From positions 124,001 to 188,000 of the forward strand of contig JALRME010000004.1 in the NCBI GenBank assembly GCA_026120035.1: 64,000 nucleotides of DNA, read 5' to 3'. The DNA comes from Coleophoma eucalyptorum. Its lineage: Eukaryota; Ascomycota; Leotiomycetes; Helotiales; Dermateaceae. The position numbers and the translations under genes are program-made. Below, one piece after another: positions 45,294 to 58,066 of this stretch (position 1 is the first letter of the stretch; each line of letters starts with the position of its first letter). The notes beneath the pieces were generated by a model, which ran no database searches, had not been told where the DNA came from, and saw only the letters and a list, made by a program, of their open reading frames with translations.

Positions 45294-46388
45294 CGTAGCT
45301 ATTAGGGTAACTAAGTGACTTTGACCCAGTTTAAGGTTTTCTTCGGATATTCCGGCTGGTAATACTGTCCCCGTCTTGGTAGTAGCAAATAACGCAGGTA
45401 TAATAACAAATCACATACACTGGGTCAAGAATAACCGACTGGTATTGATCTCTGGATTCTCCCGCTCTAAGATGATAGTCACCGCTTCCGGACGGTAGCG
45501 AACCAAAGCTTTAGCTTCCTTACGGTCTCTGGGTTTCGATTGTACGGGAAGCTTCGAGCACTTTTCTGGGTTTTCCATTGTAATTATTTTGCTACCGTAG
45601 CAATAATAGTATATGATAATCAACACCCAGCTGGTCCAGAGTCTGTATTTAGCTAAAATTTGTGGTTCGTATAGTCTTGGATCATAGGCCACTGACGCTG
45701 TGACTTCCCCTCTTTTAATACAATAACGAACGGACTTGGAACGGGGTTTGGAATTATTGCGTCCATCTCACTATATAGGTCTACTTAATATTTTGGTGTA
45801 TCCTATTGGCTACCAGCATACCTCTGTTCTTTGCTCTGCTGGAGGTGATCAATGCTTCGATGGTGACATGAGCCTAAGTGCATTGACATGCAAAGAGATA
45901 ATACTAGGCAATTGTTGATGATAAGTCGAGACCTTTGGCAAGAGATGCTGCATGCTGTTTACCTGTGAATCAGTTTTCCTTAGTGAGATGTCTCCGGAAA
46001 AGTGCACCAAGTACTGCAACCGGCAATGGCCTCCATACCACTTGAGGCAAAGCTACTTTTGCCTTCGCATACCAAATAAGGTTAGCTCCTTATTCTTTCT
46101 GCTTTCATTCAGCCGTACTTCACATTTATATCATCGACTTACCACAATCGCGGAAATTTTCTTTTCCCACATTCTAGTGGGACTGTTTATCTCGTATCTT
46201 ATAAAATCTCTCTTTGAGATTTTTCATAATGCAATGGTTTGAATCCTTTAAAATTGAATCATGGACATTATATTCCTTTGCGACGTTTATTTCATTAGCT
46301 AGAATGTAGGTAGGCAGCACCCATTTGCGATGCAGCCACTAATTCCTCATGAAGCGGGTTGAGAATATGGCATTTAGGAATCAAACAC
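45294..46388. other. AT-rich region without clear gene
   Basis: About 1.1 kb. Open frames at 45411-45692 (minus), 45736-45918 and 45952-46242 (plus) have no recognisable domains. The missing first membrane segment of the next gene may lie near 46260-46388 in decayed form. Confidence 0.35.
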
Positions 46389-47487
46389 ATGCAACTCGAT
46401 GATTTTGGGATGATGTTGGCGATGGTATGTAAAACCTGGCTATTTTTTAGCTTCCAATTAAGTTAATTCAACCTCTAGTTGTTATACTCAACGCTATTGG
46501 TCCTTGAAAATAATCTTGCCGCAAGTTCTGGAATAGCTACAGATTCCATGTACACCGACCCCACCCCGCAGGATATTCAAAATATCATCGATTCAGGGAA
46601 GGTCCTGGTAAGTGCTGAGCAAGTAAGTGAATCCACCTCCACTATTTAATCAGCTGGGGTAGATTAACCATTTATAGGTGATGCAAATGCTCATATATAC
46701 TTTGAAGGCATGTGTTCTTCTGATGTACTCGCGCCTGAGGTATGTTCATGAGATTTTAAACATCTCTAATCGATGAAAGTTGATCTTGGTTGACTTCTTA
46801 CCCAGGATTGCATTGAAACAGGATATGCGGAAAAGTTTCGACGCTGTTGCAATTTACACATTCTTATGCTGGTTAGGCACAACTATTGCCCTATGGACGT
46901 TTTGTTCCCCGCCAAGTAATTACTGGGCGTACCCGCCCGCAAGTAGTTAGTTGCCACGAAATTTCTGGACATAAATATGGAGACTTACACGTAAATAGGC
47001 GATTGTGCCGTGGCAACTCGTTACAATATTGTTCAGACAACACTCAACATTACTTCAGACCTTTTGATTCTTGGAATTCCTCTTCCGGTACTCTTGAGAA
47101 TTGCCCTCCCTCTAAGGCAAAAGCTCTTACTAGTAGTCTTTTATAGTCTCGGAGTATTTGTGGTGAGTTCAGCGAAGAGAAGCTAGAGTGAAATGTCCTA
47201 CTAACTGTTGGTTGTTTGACCTAGATTGTTGCTGCCATTTTAACAAAAGTTTGGTCCTTCCGACATCCAGACTCACTACGCTTCATTGCCTGGTATATTC
47301 GGGAAGCAAGCACAGCGGTATGTACGGCCCCGGGATGATAAATTATAGTATAATTCAATTGCAGCTGCTAACTAACGCCTAGGTCATTGTTACAAACTTA
47401 CCAGTAATGCTACCAATAATACGAGGCATATTCGTTGATGATCCAAAAAGTGCTAACAGAAGCAAGTTGAGTGGCATGAACGTTTAA
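46389..47487 (+). CDS. Fungal rhodopsin-domain integral membrane protein (PTH11-like fold), 5' end unresolved
   Basis: Exons 46389-46424, 46479-46622, 46678-46739, 46806-46942, 46999-47162, 47225-47317 and 47383-47487 join in frame to 246 residues. The protein shows the membrane segments and loops of the fungal rhodopsin domain (DUF/PF20684): QLDDFGMMLAMLLYS, YTLKACVLLMYSRLRIALK, FDAVAIYTFLCWLGTTIALW, NYWAYPPASDC, YNIVQTTLNITSDLLILGIP and WYIREASTAVIVTNLP. Normal family members are 350-400 residues. The first membrane segment and the cytosolic tail are not found, and there is no upstream in-frame start before a stop. It may be a 5'-truncated pseudogene or have an exon I could not place. Confidence 0.7.
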
Positions 47488-49367
47488 TTTGAGCATTTTT
47501 GAGCCATGACTATGAGCCCTCACCTAGCTAAACAGATGAAAGTCGAAATTGGGGATTACAAATATTATGTATCCTTGTTTACAATATGAGGATTGATGGG
47601 TAGATGATTAAGGTCTACATTGATACTACATGGTGCGTAGGCTGCTACAATCGCGAGTCACTAGTACACTTTCCCTTTTATGTCTCTAGAGAAAAACCAG
47701 ATTGTCTGCCTAGAAAACAGTATCTCTGGTCTTATGATTAGTAGTGTGGGCAAACTTTTGTAGCTTTGATATTTGTAAGATTAAAGCTTGCGGCAAAGAA
47801 TATGACAGAATGAAACAATATCAAAAATGGCCAGCACACGATACTTCTAATATCTTCTGCATAAATGAGATATTTGAAAACCTCGAACTATCTGAATTCC
47901 TGGATATTTAAAAGGAAGCTGATTGCTTTTATGAATTACTTTCAATAAAATGAAATATAGCGATACTATAAACCCTACAATAAAATTTTTATCAACCTCC
48001 GTACATAAGAAATTGACAAACCTAGATTTGATTTTAAGAGGTGGATTTTAGATTACTAAGAAGCGTATTTGAACTTCAATGGGACTGAATCCCATTTTAA
48101 ATATGAGATGGTTGTCGGACAAGATAAGAGTTAGAAGTTTGAATTTAGTAGCCCGCTATCGCATCCGAGAACTTTCTAGTTCATATGATTTGAGTAGCTA
48201 TATCCCCCTATTCTGTAAGCGAGCACTCCTGTTCATGCTCGAGGGAATAACTGAGAGTATTGAAATCTACGCGTATATAATCTTAGTGACATCTTAATGG
48301 TCACCCAAATTTTAGCGCCGGCCAGTCTCCCTGTTGAGAAAAATGGTTTGCTCTGTACGACTCAATACTAGATTGCCTACATCTAGGGAAGGATCTTAGT
48401 ATATTGGCTGGTTATCCTTCGTATTTCATAGTGAGTAGATAGGACTTAGAGATTGCAAAGATAATTTGTTACAAAAGCTCGACCTGACTATACTTAAGCT
48501 TGGCAGCTAAAAAAGACCGACTACGACTCCACGAGATAGATACGATCGCCAACTCATAATACAACTTTAAATCACGACTAAAAAGCCGAGAAGATCATAA
48601 TGGCCCTTCTTCATTGGCTTGTCGCTAATCCCTACCGTTGAGTGCAGGTGGTCCAAGTGGAAACTTCATACCTGAGTCCACTGTCACCGACAACCGTACA
48701 GTGGATTGCAGCCCTTCGCTTAGTTCGGCTGAACCAAGCGAACCAGACTTGCGAGGAGGACATGACATCCCAACCCTCGCATGTTCCCACTATACCAGTG
48801 TGCCGTCGCTGCTACGCCTGCTGTTGCTGGTAATCGGTACACATGCGCCAAGTCCACGGCGCGCTGGCCCAGTTGGGTGATGCAAATCAGACTGGGCGAA
48901 TCCAACTGGGCGCGCTAGCAAAGGGTGATCTGGCGACTCTGCTACAATACACTGGAGATGTACACCCCCCCTGCTGGTTCTTTCGCCTCGGCCTTGTTAG
49001 CCAATAAGTTGAGGGTGAGATGATAGGGCACGGGGGGTTTTATCTCACCTTTCTTGGAGAAGACTTGAGATAAGCCTGATAGAGGGTGACAAGTGGAGTT
49101 GCGAAGCCATGCTCTTCAGTTTTCATGGGATTTACCCCAACCCGAAAGCTTAGATTCATCACGTTTCTGTTCAAACCGGACCAGGGGTGGTCAACTCTAA
49201 GAGAATTGGCCTTTGCCACTGAACACGAGTACTTTGGGGCGTCGACTTCTGTGTATAAAGAATCATGAATTACAGCTCGACGCAATGGGTGCCCATTACT
49301 TCCCTAACCCCTTTTTCTTGTGCGTTCCCTATCCTCCAAGCCACCACAGGACGGTAACTTGACGGCC
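47488..49367. other. Long region without recognisable gene
   Basis: About 1.9 kb. The first ~1 kb is very AT-rich. From 48600 to 49050 the composition becomes mixed and more GC-rich, with short overlapping open frames on both strands, none with a known domain. It could hold a decayed repeat or gene. The last ~100 bp leads into the sugar transporter. Confidence 0.4.
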
Positions 49368-51502
49368 ATGAAGAACTTCTTTTATAGCCAACCTGCTAAC
49401 CAGCCTTGGGCCAAGTACGCCAACAATGCCAACCCGGTATGGTGGAAAGACCGTGGTCTTTCTATGTCCATGCTTGTCATATTCGCTATTTGGGTACGTT
49501 TTTCGTTCGGTTTCACTACACTACTTGTATATATATGGCCATTTGCAAAAGGTGGCCGAAATAGGAAGTTTGCTCATACCCACGACAGCTCACACAATCC
49601 ACCGACGGTTATGATAAGTCTCTTACCTCGTCCATCCAGTCCATGACGGCGTGGAAGACGGGTTAGTTTCAACAGCAAAATGCAAGGTCAAATCTAGAGG
49701 CTAACGTCGACTGACCAGCAATGGGCAAACCCAACTCCCACTCTCTTGGCTTGATCAATGCGTCTCTTCCAATGGGCGGTCTTGTCTTCGCTGTTCCTGC
49801 CTCGTACATTGAGGATTGGTTCGGTCGTCGCGCCGGTATCTTCTTTGGCATGACTCTCCGTATGTTCATTGCCTTTGGCCTATAAGGAGCATCCTGTTCG
49901 CTGACGACTTGGTTTTGATAATAGTCCTGGCTGGCTCAATTATACAATCTGCTGCCAAAGATGTTGGTGTCTTTACTGGCGGCCGCGTCCTTGTCGGCGC
50001 CGGTATCGCCGCCGCTGTCACTTGTGCTCCAATTCTCTGTCAAGAGATTGCTCATCCACGCATGCGTGGCCAAGTCGCCTCACTCTACAATGTCATGTTC
50101 AATTTTGTAAGACTGGGAGGCAGATGAATGTTGTTGGATTCCAACTAAAGTAAAATAGGGTGCTATTTTCGTCACTTGGATAGCCTACGGCACTGCCTAC
50201 CTGGGTAACAATCAATGGGCCTGGCGCATTCCAACCATCGGCCAAGTTGTTCCATGTCTACTTGTCCTCCTTGCCTTACCATGGATCCCTGAGTCCCCTC
50301 GTTGGCTGGTTCAGAAGGGCAAAGTTGAAAGAGCCCACGAGATCCTGTAAGTACTGTCCCACTAACCGAGACGGAAAGATGCACTTTGAGTTTCACAATT
50401 CATAAGATTCTAAATGTCTTCTTTAGCGCGAAATATCATGCCAATGGTAAAATGGATGATGAGCTTGTTCTCGTAAGTGACATGAAGTTCCCGACTATAT
50501 TATTGAAGTTAAAACATTTTTCTAACAACACTTTCCCTAGTTCGAGCTCAGCGAGATTCAGGAAGCTGTGCAGCTTGAGAAAGATAGCAGACTCACTTGG
50601 GTTCAGTGTTTTTCCACCCCCGGCAACCGCAAGCGTTTCCTTCTCCTGACCCTCGTTTCCATTGTCACTAGTAAGTAGCCACTTCTAGACGGATAACTAC
50701 CATCTAGCTGACATATTCTCTTTTCTACAGACTGGAATGGCAAAGCCATTGTTACCTACTACTTCTCATCTGTCCTTAAGCTCATTGGAATTACCCAGCA
50801 AACCCATGTGACTGGTTTTAATGCTGGTATCCAGGTCTTCAACCTTCTAGCCACAATCATTGGAGCCGGTGTCTGCGAGTCCTGGGGCCGTCGTCGCGTG
50901 TGGCTCAGCGCCTTTGGTGTTATGCTGGTCGCCAATATCATTCAAACTGCATGCTCGGCAGGTAAGAGTCTTCATTTTTGTATCTTTTCTCAATTCATTT
51001 TAGCTAATTTCTCACCCACACTTTAGCGTATGCACAACACCCTTCTTCTGGCTCAGGCATTGGTACACTCGTTGGCGTCTTCCTCTATTCATTCGGCTTC
51101 GATCTTGCCTGTAATCCTCTACTTTTCACATATGAGGTTGAGATCATGACTCTTGGCCTCCGATCAAAGGGGCTTGCTTGGGCTGTCACCCTCAACAATG
51201 GCCAGGGTGTTGCTATCAGCTATGCAAACTCAGTCGGTCTCTCGGCCCTCGGCTGGAAGTTCTACCTCATCTATCTTGCTTTACTTGTCCTTTTCATCGT
51301 CATCATCTACCTCTTCTTTCCCGAGACCTCCGGTAAAACTTTAGAGGAAGTTGCAGTCATCTTCGACGGTCCAGAATCCCTCCTCCAGATTCGAAACCGC
51401 GCAGAGTTGGACATGAGTGCCGCTGGAGTTGGTTCTGCAGGCGTTGGCTATATCTCCCAGGTAATTGGAGGGAATGATTATAAACTAACCGAAAAGGTTT
51501 GA
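49368..51502 (+). CDS. MFS sugar porter (lactose/hexose permease-like), nine exons
   Basis: Exons 49368-49493, 49619-49661, 49719-49859, 49925-50106, 50159-50346, 50427-50472, 50541-50670, 50731-50961 and 51027-51502 join in frame to 520 residues. Family motifs in order: SLTSSIQSMTAWKT (two short exons), NSHSLGLINASLPMGG, YIEDWFGRRAG, FTGGRVLVGAGIAAA, PESPRWLVQKGK, VTYYFSSVLKLIG, ESWGRRRVW and the end-signature FFPETSGKTLEE. These place it among fungal lactose/cellobiose/hexose permease-type transporters. It appears intact. Codons here are more GC-ending than in the AT-rich flank, as expected for a working gene. The substrate is not known. Confidence 0.94.
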
Positions 51503-52371
51503 CGGAAGACTCTAGTAGGATTTGAAGAGATCTCCGAAAGCATTTTCAACGGGTCGTATTTAGTAAGCCATATTGTAAAAGTAGGTTTAGGAAGATAGTT
51601 ACTATTACAAATACGGATTCCTCGCTACAGACATCAACGTCCAAGGTCAATTAATCTGCTAAAGGGTTCCTGTTGCACAACTGCGACCTCTTATGCAAGC
51701 ATTATGCATAATTGAGGTTATTCAGAGGTACAATTTTATCATATAATTTCCGTATCTACCTGTTCAGATCGGCATCAAATCACCTGTTTTAGCGACACAC
51801 AGAATTGGCATAGATCTACGCCAAATATAACGTATATATACCCCTGTTCAGCTCTCCACATGAGGGTCAATTGGCAGAATTGCATACAGTTTTGCACGTG
51901 AACTGCCCAGTCTCACAGTTCTGATGTAACTTCCACTTTTTACTCGTGTAGAAACACGTTTAGTTATTGTTACGTTCTAGTCTTGGTCTAGAACTGACAG
52001 TAGAGGTAGACAGCAGAAAGCTTGTATCCTGGTCCCGGCAAAATAAAATTTCCGATGTCAGCACTAGGATAGAGACCGAAATGAGCTAGCATCTTCATTG
52101 CATGATTTTCACCTCCCCCATCTTGCACGGCTCATAAGATTAGAGTGAGTGCCAGTTGTGTATCATATAATCTTGGGGATGTTACTTTAGATTGCATATA
52201 TCATTTCTTTATTGTCTAGATAGCAGGTCTGTGAGACTCACAAGAAGTGCTAGCTTGTAGCTGATCTTCGGTCTAGGCCCCAGCGTTATTGATTGCGCTT
52301 CATTCCACGTCTGCTCACTACCGTCTGAATACTACCTCAAAGGGAGTGTTAAGTCCGAGAGAGGCTCAGTC
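51503..52371. other. Intergenic region
   Basis: About 870 bp without a gene. It holds the promoter and leader of the RhoGAP protein gene. Confidence 0.45.
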
Positions 52372-54422
52372 ATGGATCCTCTCAGTGTCACTATGGCCAT
52401 TGTTGGCCTCTTGACGGCAGCAGAACAGATCTCATCTGCATTGCAACCACTCGTTAAGAAGGCTACGAATGCGCCTAAAGAGATCAAAGAGATGAAGTCC
52501 AGCGTTGATGGCATCAGAACTGTACTATCGCAGTTGCAACTTATGTTAATCGGGAAATCCCATGTCGGCAGAAGCCGCACTTCATTGATTCTGGTCGAAC
52601 AGATTGTCATAACACTGTCGGCCTGTGTAACCACCTTTTCAGACCTCGATGTCTTTGTAGTAACGCTAGGGACGGATGATAACATGGGACTGCTTGATCG
52701 CATGCGATGGGCAACCAAGACCTCGACCATTCAGGAACATATGCAAAAGCTGGAGACCCATAAAAGCACTTTGACTTTGATGATGACTATTCTAACCTGG
52801 TAAGCATGTTTCGAGCAAATACATAACGCCCTTGTTGATATTCTTTGTCAGTGAGTCCATGAGAACAGCAGAAGATGCAGTTGATATGCTATCAACGACC
52901 ATCCAACACGTTCTTGAGGGCAACATATTAATTGCACAACGACTAGCTTCTATTGAAGTAGGACTTGGTGTTACTACTCAACTCCCTACAACCCTACCGA
53001 CATTCACCGGACTTAAGAATGTGCAGCCAGTACCTGATACTGTCCAGCGGGACGCACAAGGGTTTGCCTTTGAAGAAGAATTGAACCATTCCTGGGTATA
53101 CAAACGCTCAGCGATAAGGTCTGACGATGGCGCATTTTCTGCCATTTCTTCCGCAGGTAGATCTGCGTCATGGTCGATGTTATCTGGTCTAAGTCTTGCA
53201 GACAATATTTCAATTATTGCAGTGCAAGCTCTCCCAATTTATGAACAAGATCTGAGCAATAGTGATCTCTACAACTTTGGAGACTTTACTGGTAATGAAA
53301 CTGACTTTGGTAATGCGGAGAAGCCCCCTGAGAAACAGAGCAGTCCAAGCAAAGTTATATCCCCAACTAAAAGTAGTCTTAAAGCATGGTGGTCTCGACG
53401 TACACAACCCGCCCATACCAATGTGGGAAGTGTAGATACCCCTCCAGCGATATTTGGGGTATCACTCCTTATCAGCATCACATACGCCAATGTCGCTATC
53501 AGTCTTCTTGATGATGAGGGAAACTCTTATATATATGGCTATTTGCCTATTGTGGTCGCAAAAATTGGTATATATCTCAAGGAAGAGGGTATGTTGACTT
53601 CTATTCTTCACCAAGCTACCACTCACATAACTATCAGGGACAGCAAGTGAGGATATATTTGCTCGCAGTGGCTCAGCAGTACGTGTCCATGAACTTGAGA
53701 TGCTGTTCGATACTCCAGGTCCAAGGAAGAATTACGGCAAAGGTCTTGATTGGAACGCGTATTCAGTTTATGAGGCTGCTTCATGTCTTCTGAGGTATCT
53801 CAAACGCCTTCCCGAGCCTGTAATACCGTATGGCTTTTACGACAAATTTACGTCCATACTTGGCCCCACTGTTTTCGAAAATGATGAAGGCTACGATCGC
53901 GATGCATTCTCATCTGATGTTGCCATTTCAATCCTCCAACAATACATCATGGAAATCCCTCCTCTCAATCGACATCTTCTTCTCTACCTCCTCGATACTG
54001 CTGCAGTATTTGTATCCAAGTCTGACGAGAATAAGATGACTGTCGAGCGAATTGTAGCAGCATTTCAACCAAGCTTACTTGCGAGGGAGGCAAGTATGGG
54101 GATGTCGGTTGTCGACCATGTTCGAGCAGCCGACACGCTGGTGTTTATGATCGAAAATCAAGAGGATTTCCTTTTCGATATGCAGAAGTCTCCTACTGAT
54201 GACGGTGCGAGTATAGTATCGGAAGAGGCTGTGGCAAATACAGAGACTAGAATCCAAGAGACGACTATTCTGAGCTCTCCCGGTGATGACGCAGTGGCTA
54301 GTACAGCGACTGGAATCGAAAGGGCGAATAGTCTAGGCTCTCGTGAAACACCAATTATGGAAAAAGTAACAGCCGGCTCAAGCTCTGTACGAAGCTGGCA
54401 GCCCGGAGACGATCAATTGTAG
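52372..54422 (+). CDS. RhoGAP-domain protein with fungal STAND/Helo-type N-terminal region
   Basis: Exons 52372-52799, 52852-53588 and 53638-54422 join to 649 residues. Residues 1-~200 (MDPLSVTMAIVGLLTAAEQI) resemble the helical N-terminal domain found on fungal STAND/NLR-like proteins. A disordered Ser/Thr-rich stretch follows. From about 365 a RhoGAP fold is clear: IFGVSLLISITYANVA, YLPIVVAKIGIYLKEEGTAS, YGKGLDWNAYSVYEAASCLL and RYLKRLPEPVIPY. RhoGAPs speed GTP hydrolysis on Rho GTPases using an Arg finger in a GIFRxSG-like loop. Here the loop reads EDIFARSGSA, with Ala at the finger position and Arg one residue later. The tail after ~560 is low-complexity. GAP activity is therefore uncertain. 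Confidence 0.85.
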
Positions 54423-54784
54423 AAAAAGAAAAGATATTTGATAGTTGGTTTGTCTTACCACGGTATACCTATACTGAGGAAATCCGTTTCTAGAGTCCAT
54501 CTCAAGCGTCTCGATTTAACTGTCAAATAACGTATAATCATACTCTAATATACTAGAATCTAGAAGTCAATAGAAAGACTTTATTGACATAATGTGTTGA
54601 AACAAAGATAATGTGTGATCACCTGGTGGACACCGGCACGTAATGAGTCTTTGAATTATTCGCCACCTTCACCCTATGTAGTCTATATAGTGTGAATACT
54701 ACCTGTTGATTCGTTGCAACATAATGTATGATTATTTGGAAGAGAAAAGATTTTATATATCTACATACAACAACACTCTATAAT
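54423..54784. other. Convergent 3' spacer
   Basis: About 360 bp between two converging genes, AT-rich. No gene is seen. Confidence 0.45.
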
Positions 54785-55808
54785 TTAAATTGTGTCATAC
54801 CGGATTTTGTTGACAAGAGTTCCGATCTTACTGATTTCAACGCGCATGTCCCCTCCATCTTTGAGCACCACACGAGGACTGCGGAAATATCCGATCCCGG
54901 CTGGCGTTCCAGTAAGGAAGATTGTGCCAGCTTCCAGGGTTGTTCCCTGAGACAAGTATGATATTTGTTGCCGAATATTGAAAATCATGTTCTGGGTATG
55001 GCCATCCTGGACCACGGCGCCGTCATAGATGGCCTTGATGGACAAGGTCTGGGGGTCTTTGATTATATCCGAAGAGACAAGAACCGGTCCTAGACGACTT
55101 GTGAGCGACTTCTCAGAGTTTAACGCGGATTACTCACCAAGAGGGCAACTCCCGTCAAGTCCCTTCGAGAAGGACCATTGAGCCGTCAACAGCTGTAGTT
55201 CTCGAGCCGATACATCATTTGAAGCAGTGTAGCCCAGAACATAGTCCAAAGCTTCCTCTTCTGGTATATCTCGGCCAGTCTTTCCAATCACGAAGCATAG
55301 CTCGGCCTCATAATCACTACTGCCGTCCTGAGCACATTTTGGAATGTTGATGGTGGCTGGGTAAGGATCGGCCAGTGCAGCACGCGGTTTGGTGAACAAA
55401 ATAGGGGCTTTCGGAAGCGGAAATCCACCTTCCTAATAACCAGAGAATTAGACAGGAGCATAAAATACATGTTGACCTGGAAGAGGATTTACCTGGGCGT
55501 GATCACTGTAATTTAGACCGAGGCAGCGGATATAATTGCAGTCGTCTTTCGATACCGGGGAAAGTAACTGGATGTCCAACTCAGCAATGAGCCACTCTCG
55601 GCATACTCGGGAAACTGACCTGCTTGACTGTCAAGACATGCTTTGTGACCCTTCCATCAAATATTGTGCCCTGGATCAAGTATGCCTTGATTTCCACGCC
55701 ATTCACTGTGTCCAAGCCCACATCCCGGTTTGGATCAACAAGCTGGCCAAGGTGAATCGCACTGTCTTCCACAGCGATAAACCGGATGAGGTGAGTCCAA
55801 GCAGGCAT
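54785..55808 (-). CDS. Fumarylacetoacetate-hydrolase-family protein
   Basis: Minus-strand exons 55808-55620, 55567-55493, 55432-55138 and 55089-54785 give 287 residues. The protein shows the FAH fold motifs: LGLNYSDHAQ, the metal-binding YEAELCFVIGK (Glu residues), GYTASNDVSARELQ (Asp ligand), KGLDGSCPLGPVLVSSD (joined across the last splice) and LTGTPAGIGYFRSP. Family members hydrolyse or isomerise acylpyruvates and ring-cleavage products such as 2-hydroxyhepta-2,4-diene-1,7-dioate. It is divergent from an extradiol dioxygenase, so it likely processes the product of that enzyme. The exact reaction (hydrolase or isomerase) cannot be told. Confidence 0.94.
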
Positions 55809-56322
55809 TGTTGATGCGATCAAGTCGTTGTGAATGTGAAATTCGTACTTTCAGGTGCATGTGCAGAGGAGGTGTTTTAAGATCAAAAGAGCGCCTGTCT
55901 AAATGTTTTATGAGTTCCAAATGCACGACTCCCAGAGAGAGTAATAGAATGGCATACTGCAAGAAGACGAGTGTCGCTGTCCACCCCACCAGTAGCGTCC
56001 CGCCTCAATATAGGATGAGGGGCTACAGCAAGGGGCTTGATTGCGGATGCATCGCAATCGTCGGCAACAACTATGCGTCCCACATCGACTGGAAACGCGG
56101 GGGACTCCCACACGGCTTACTTTTGCATCCGCTTCCCCACCTCGCCACTTCATAAGATATCATATCGATCAGCCAAACAGACTCCATATTGTTCCCTTTA
56201 ACTTTCCTAGAGCTTTAACTTATCTGCTTATCTACTTAATAACACTCGATTTCTTCCTAGTCATCAACTTGGTTCCAATCGTCCACTTCAGACTTCGCCT
56301 GTCTACTAAGCCAGCCAGCGAA
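55809..56322. promoter_or_regulatory. Shared divergent promoter, FAH-family gene / extradiol dioxygenase
   Basis: 514 bp between the two start codons. Open frames on both strands across it overlap each other and have no recognisable domains. Co-regulation of the two genes is expected from the arrangement. Confidence 0.5.
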
Positions 56323-57629
56323 ATGACACAAGTCCAAATAGATGGGTTACAACCTGACCCAAAGCCGAGGGTATGATCCTAACGTCTCTCCAAGATTGTT
56401 TTCTTGTGCTGAAATTAAGGCTTATATGTTTTAGGTTGCAGAGGAAGTGTCACCCAATCGGGGGGCATCGGTTCCAGATACCGTTGCTGTAGGTTCTGAG
56501 TGTGAGACCATAAAAGAGTGGCGGGAGCGGAACAACATCGATACCACCAAGCAGATCAAGCTTGTGAAATTGATTCATATGAGATATCAACATCCTGATC
56601 TAGCGGAAATCACAGAGTTCTTACGCGGTACGCTTCAGTTTCTTGATTGGAGACAAGCCACATTTCAGCCGCTCATGCTAATCTTTGGTAGATTTTGGAA
56701 TGAACGTAGCTAAAAAGACCGATGATCAAATATGGTATGCTGGTTACGGTCCAGATCAATATGTTTACTACGCCATCAAAGGACCAAAAAAGTTTCTTGG
56801 TGGATGTTATGAAGTCGAGAGCTACGAGGATCTCGAAAAGTAAGAAATTATCATTAGTCGACCCTTATTTGATCACTGGGCTAAAGTTAGCGTCAGGGCA
56901 GCAAAACTTCCAGGTGCCGGTGAGATTCAGTTCATGAAGGACGACCCCGGCAACGGCTCCATGATTACAATTATCGACCCCGAAGGCTTCCCGGTAAATC
57001 TGATGTACGGCCAAATCGCTGCTGAACCAAAACCCTACCCCGAGCCAATTCTAATTAATCATGAGACCGAAAAGCCGCGTGTCCGGAGATTTAATCGTTT
57101 TGAACCAGGACCAGCGGCGGTGCACAAGTTAGGTCATTATGGATTATGCGTGCAAAACTTCAATTCTCAGGTTGAATTTTATACCCAAAACTTCAACCTT
57201 GTGCCGACGGACTACCTGTACATCGATGAGCCCGCAGTTGCACCTCACTCGCCTACTAAGAAAAGAGATGTCGCCCTCTTTGCCCACATTGATCGGGGCG
57301 AGGATCTAGTCGACCACCACACTTTCTTCATGTCAACAAACAAAACCTCGCATGTTCATCATTGTTCTTTCGAAGTACACGACTTCGATACTCAGAAATT
57401 AGGGCATCAATGGCTTGCCAGTAAAGGATATACGAGCGTTTGGGGTGTGGGCAGACATATTCTGGGCAGTCAGATTTTTGATTACTGGTGGGATACAACG
57501 GGAAATATGATTGAGCATTATGCCGACGGAGATCTGATCAATGAGCATACTCCCATAGGATATGGTCCAGCAGGCGATGAAAGCTTAGCTGTCTGGGGAC
57601 CGGAGGTCCCAGCCACATTTTTGGACTGA
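56323..57629 (+). CDS. Extradiol (meta-cleaving) catechol-type dioxygenase, two VOC domains
   Basis: Ring-opening dioxygenase of the vicinal oxygen chelate family. Exons 56323-56370, 56435-56627, 56692-56839 and 56897-57629 give 373 residues. The N-terminal VOC module (about 35-170) includes IHMRYQHPDLAEITEFLR and QIWYAGYGPDQYVYYAIKG. The C-terminal catalytic module carries the 2-His-1-Glu metal triad: His210 (KLGHYGLCVQN), His284/285 (SHVHHCSFEVHD) and Glu336 (NMIEHYADGD). A conserved Tyr precedes the last ligand region. It cleaves a catechol-like ring next to the hydroxyls. It is flanked by an FAH-family gene and an FAD hydroxylase, forming a plausible pathway. It is intact. Confidence 0.94.
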
Positions 57630-58066
57630 AATTGCAATATGGGATTGGTTGTTTCCCAACAAGCAGTGTACACATCCCTTAGTTAGATTGTAGAATTGTA
57701 TTGTGTATTGATAACTAAATCAACTTTATCACAAGTGGAATCTATAGAAGTTACGAGGGTGGAAGCTATGGAAGCTTCAAATGACTATTAAGCCTGTCAA
57801 ATTATTCTTCATACTTTCCAGAATTACATGTGAAATGCCAAAGAAGAACACACGGACAGAATACTACAAGGACGACCATGCAAATGTGCGATCAAGCAAG
57901 CAGAAGAAGATATTGGAGAATACCTGGGAAAATGTTGAAGTGATCCAAAGTTAAGTAGATGAGTATATAGCTTGTAATATACGATGAAGGGAGGAATTTA
58001 GATTTCACAGCCCGCTTCCCTATATGGGATGTTATTTCAAGTCTTAAAATTCATGAATTGATTCTC
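57630..58066. other. Convergent 3' spacer
   Basis: About 440 bp between converging genes. No gene is seen. Confidence 0.45.

Noticed and set aside
48638..48880. Overlapping open frames, one with several Cys resembling a zinc cluster
   Set aside because: Cys spacing does not fit Zn2Cys6 or C2H2 and no downstream domain exists.
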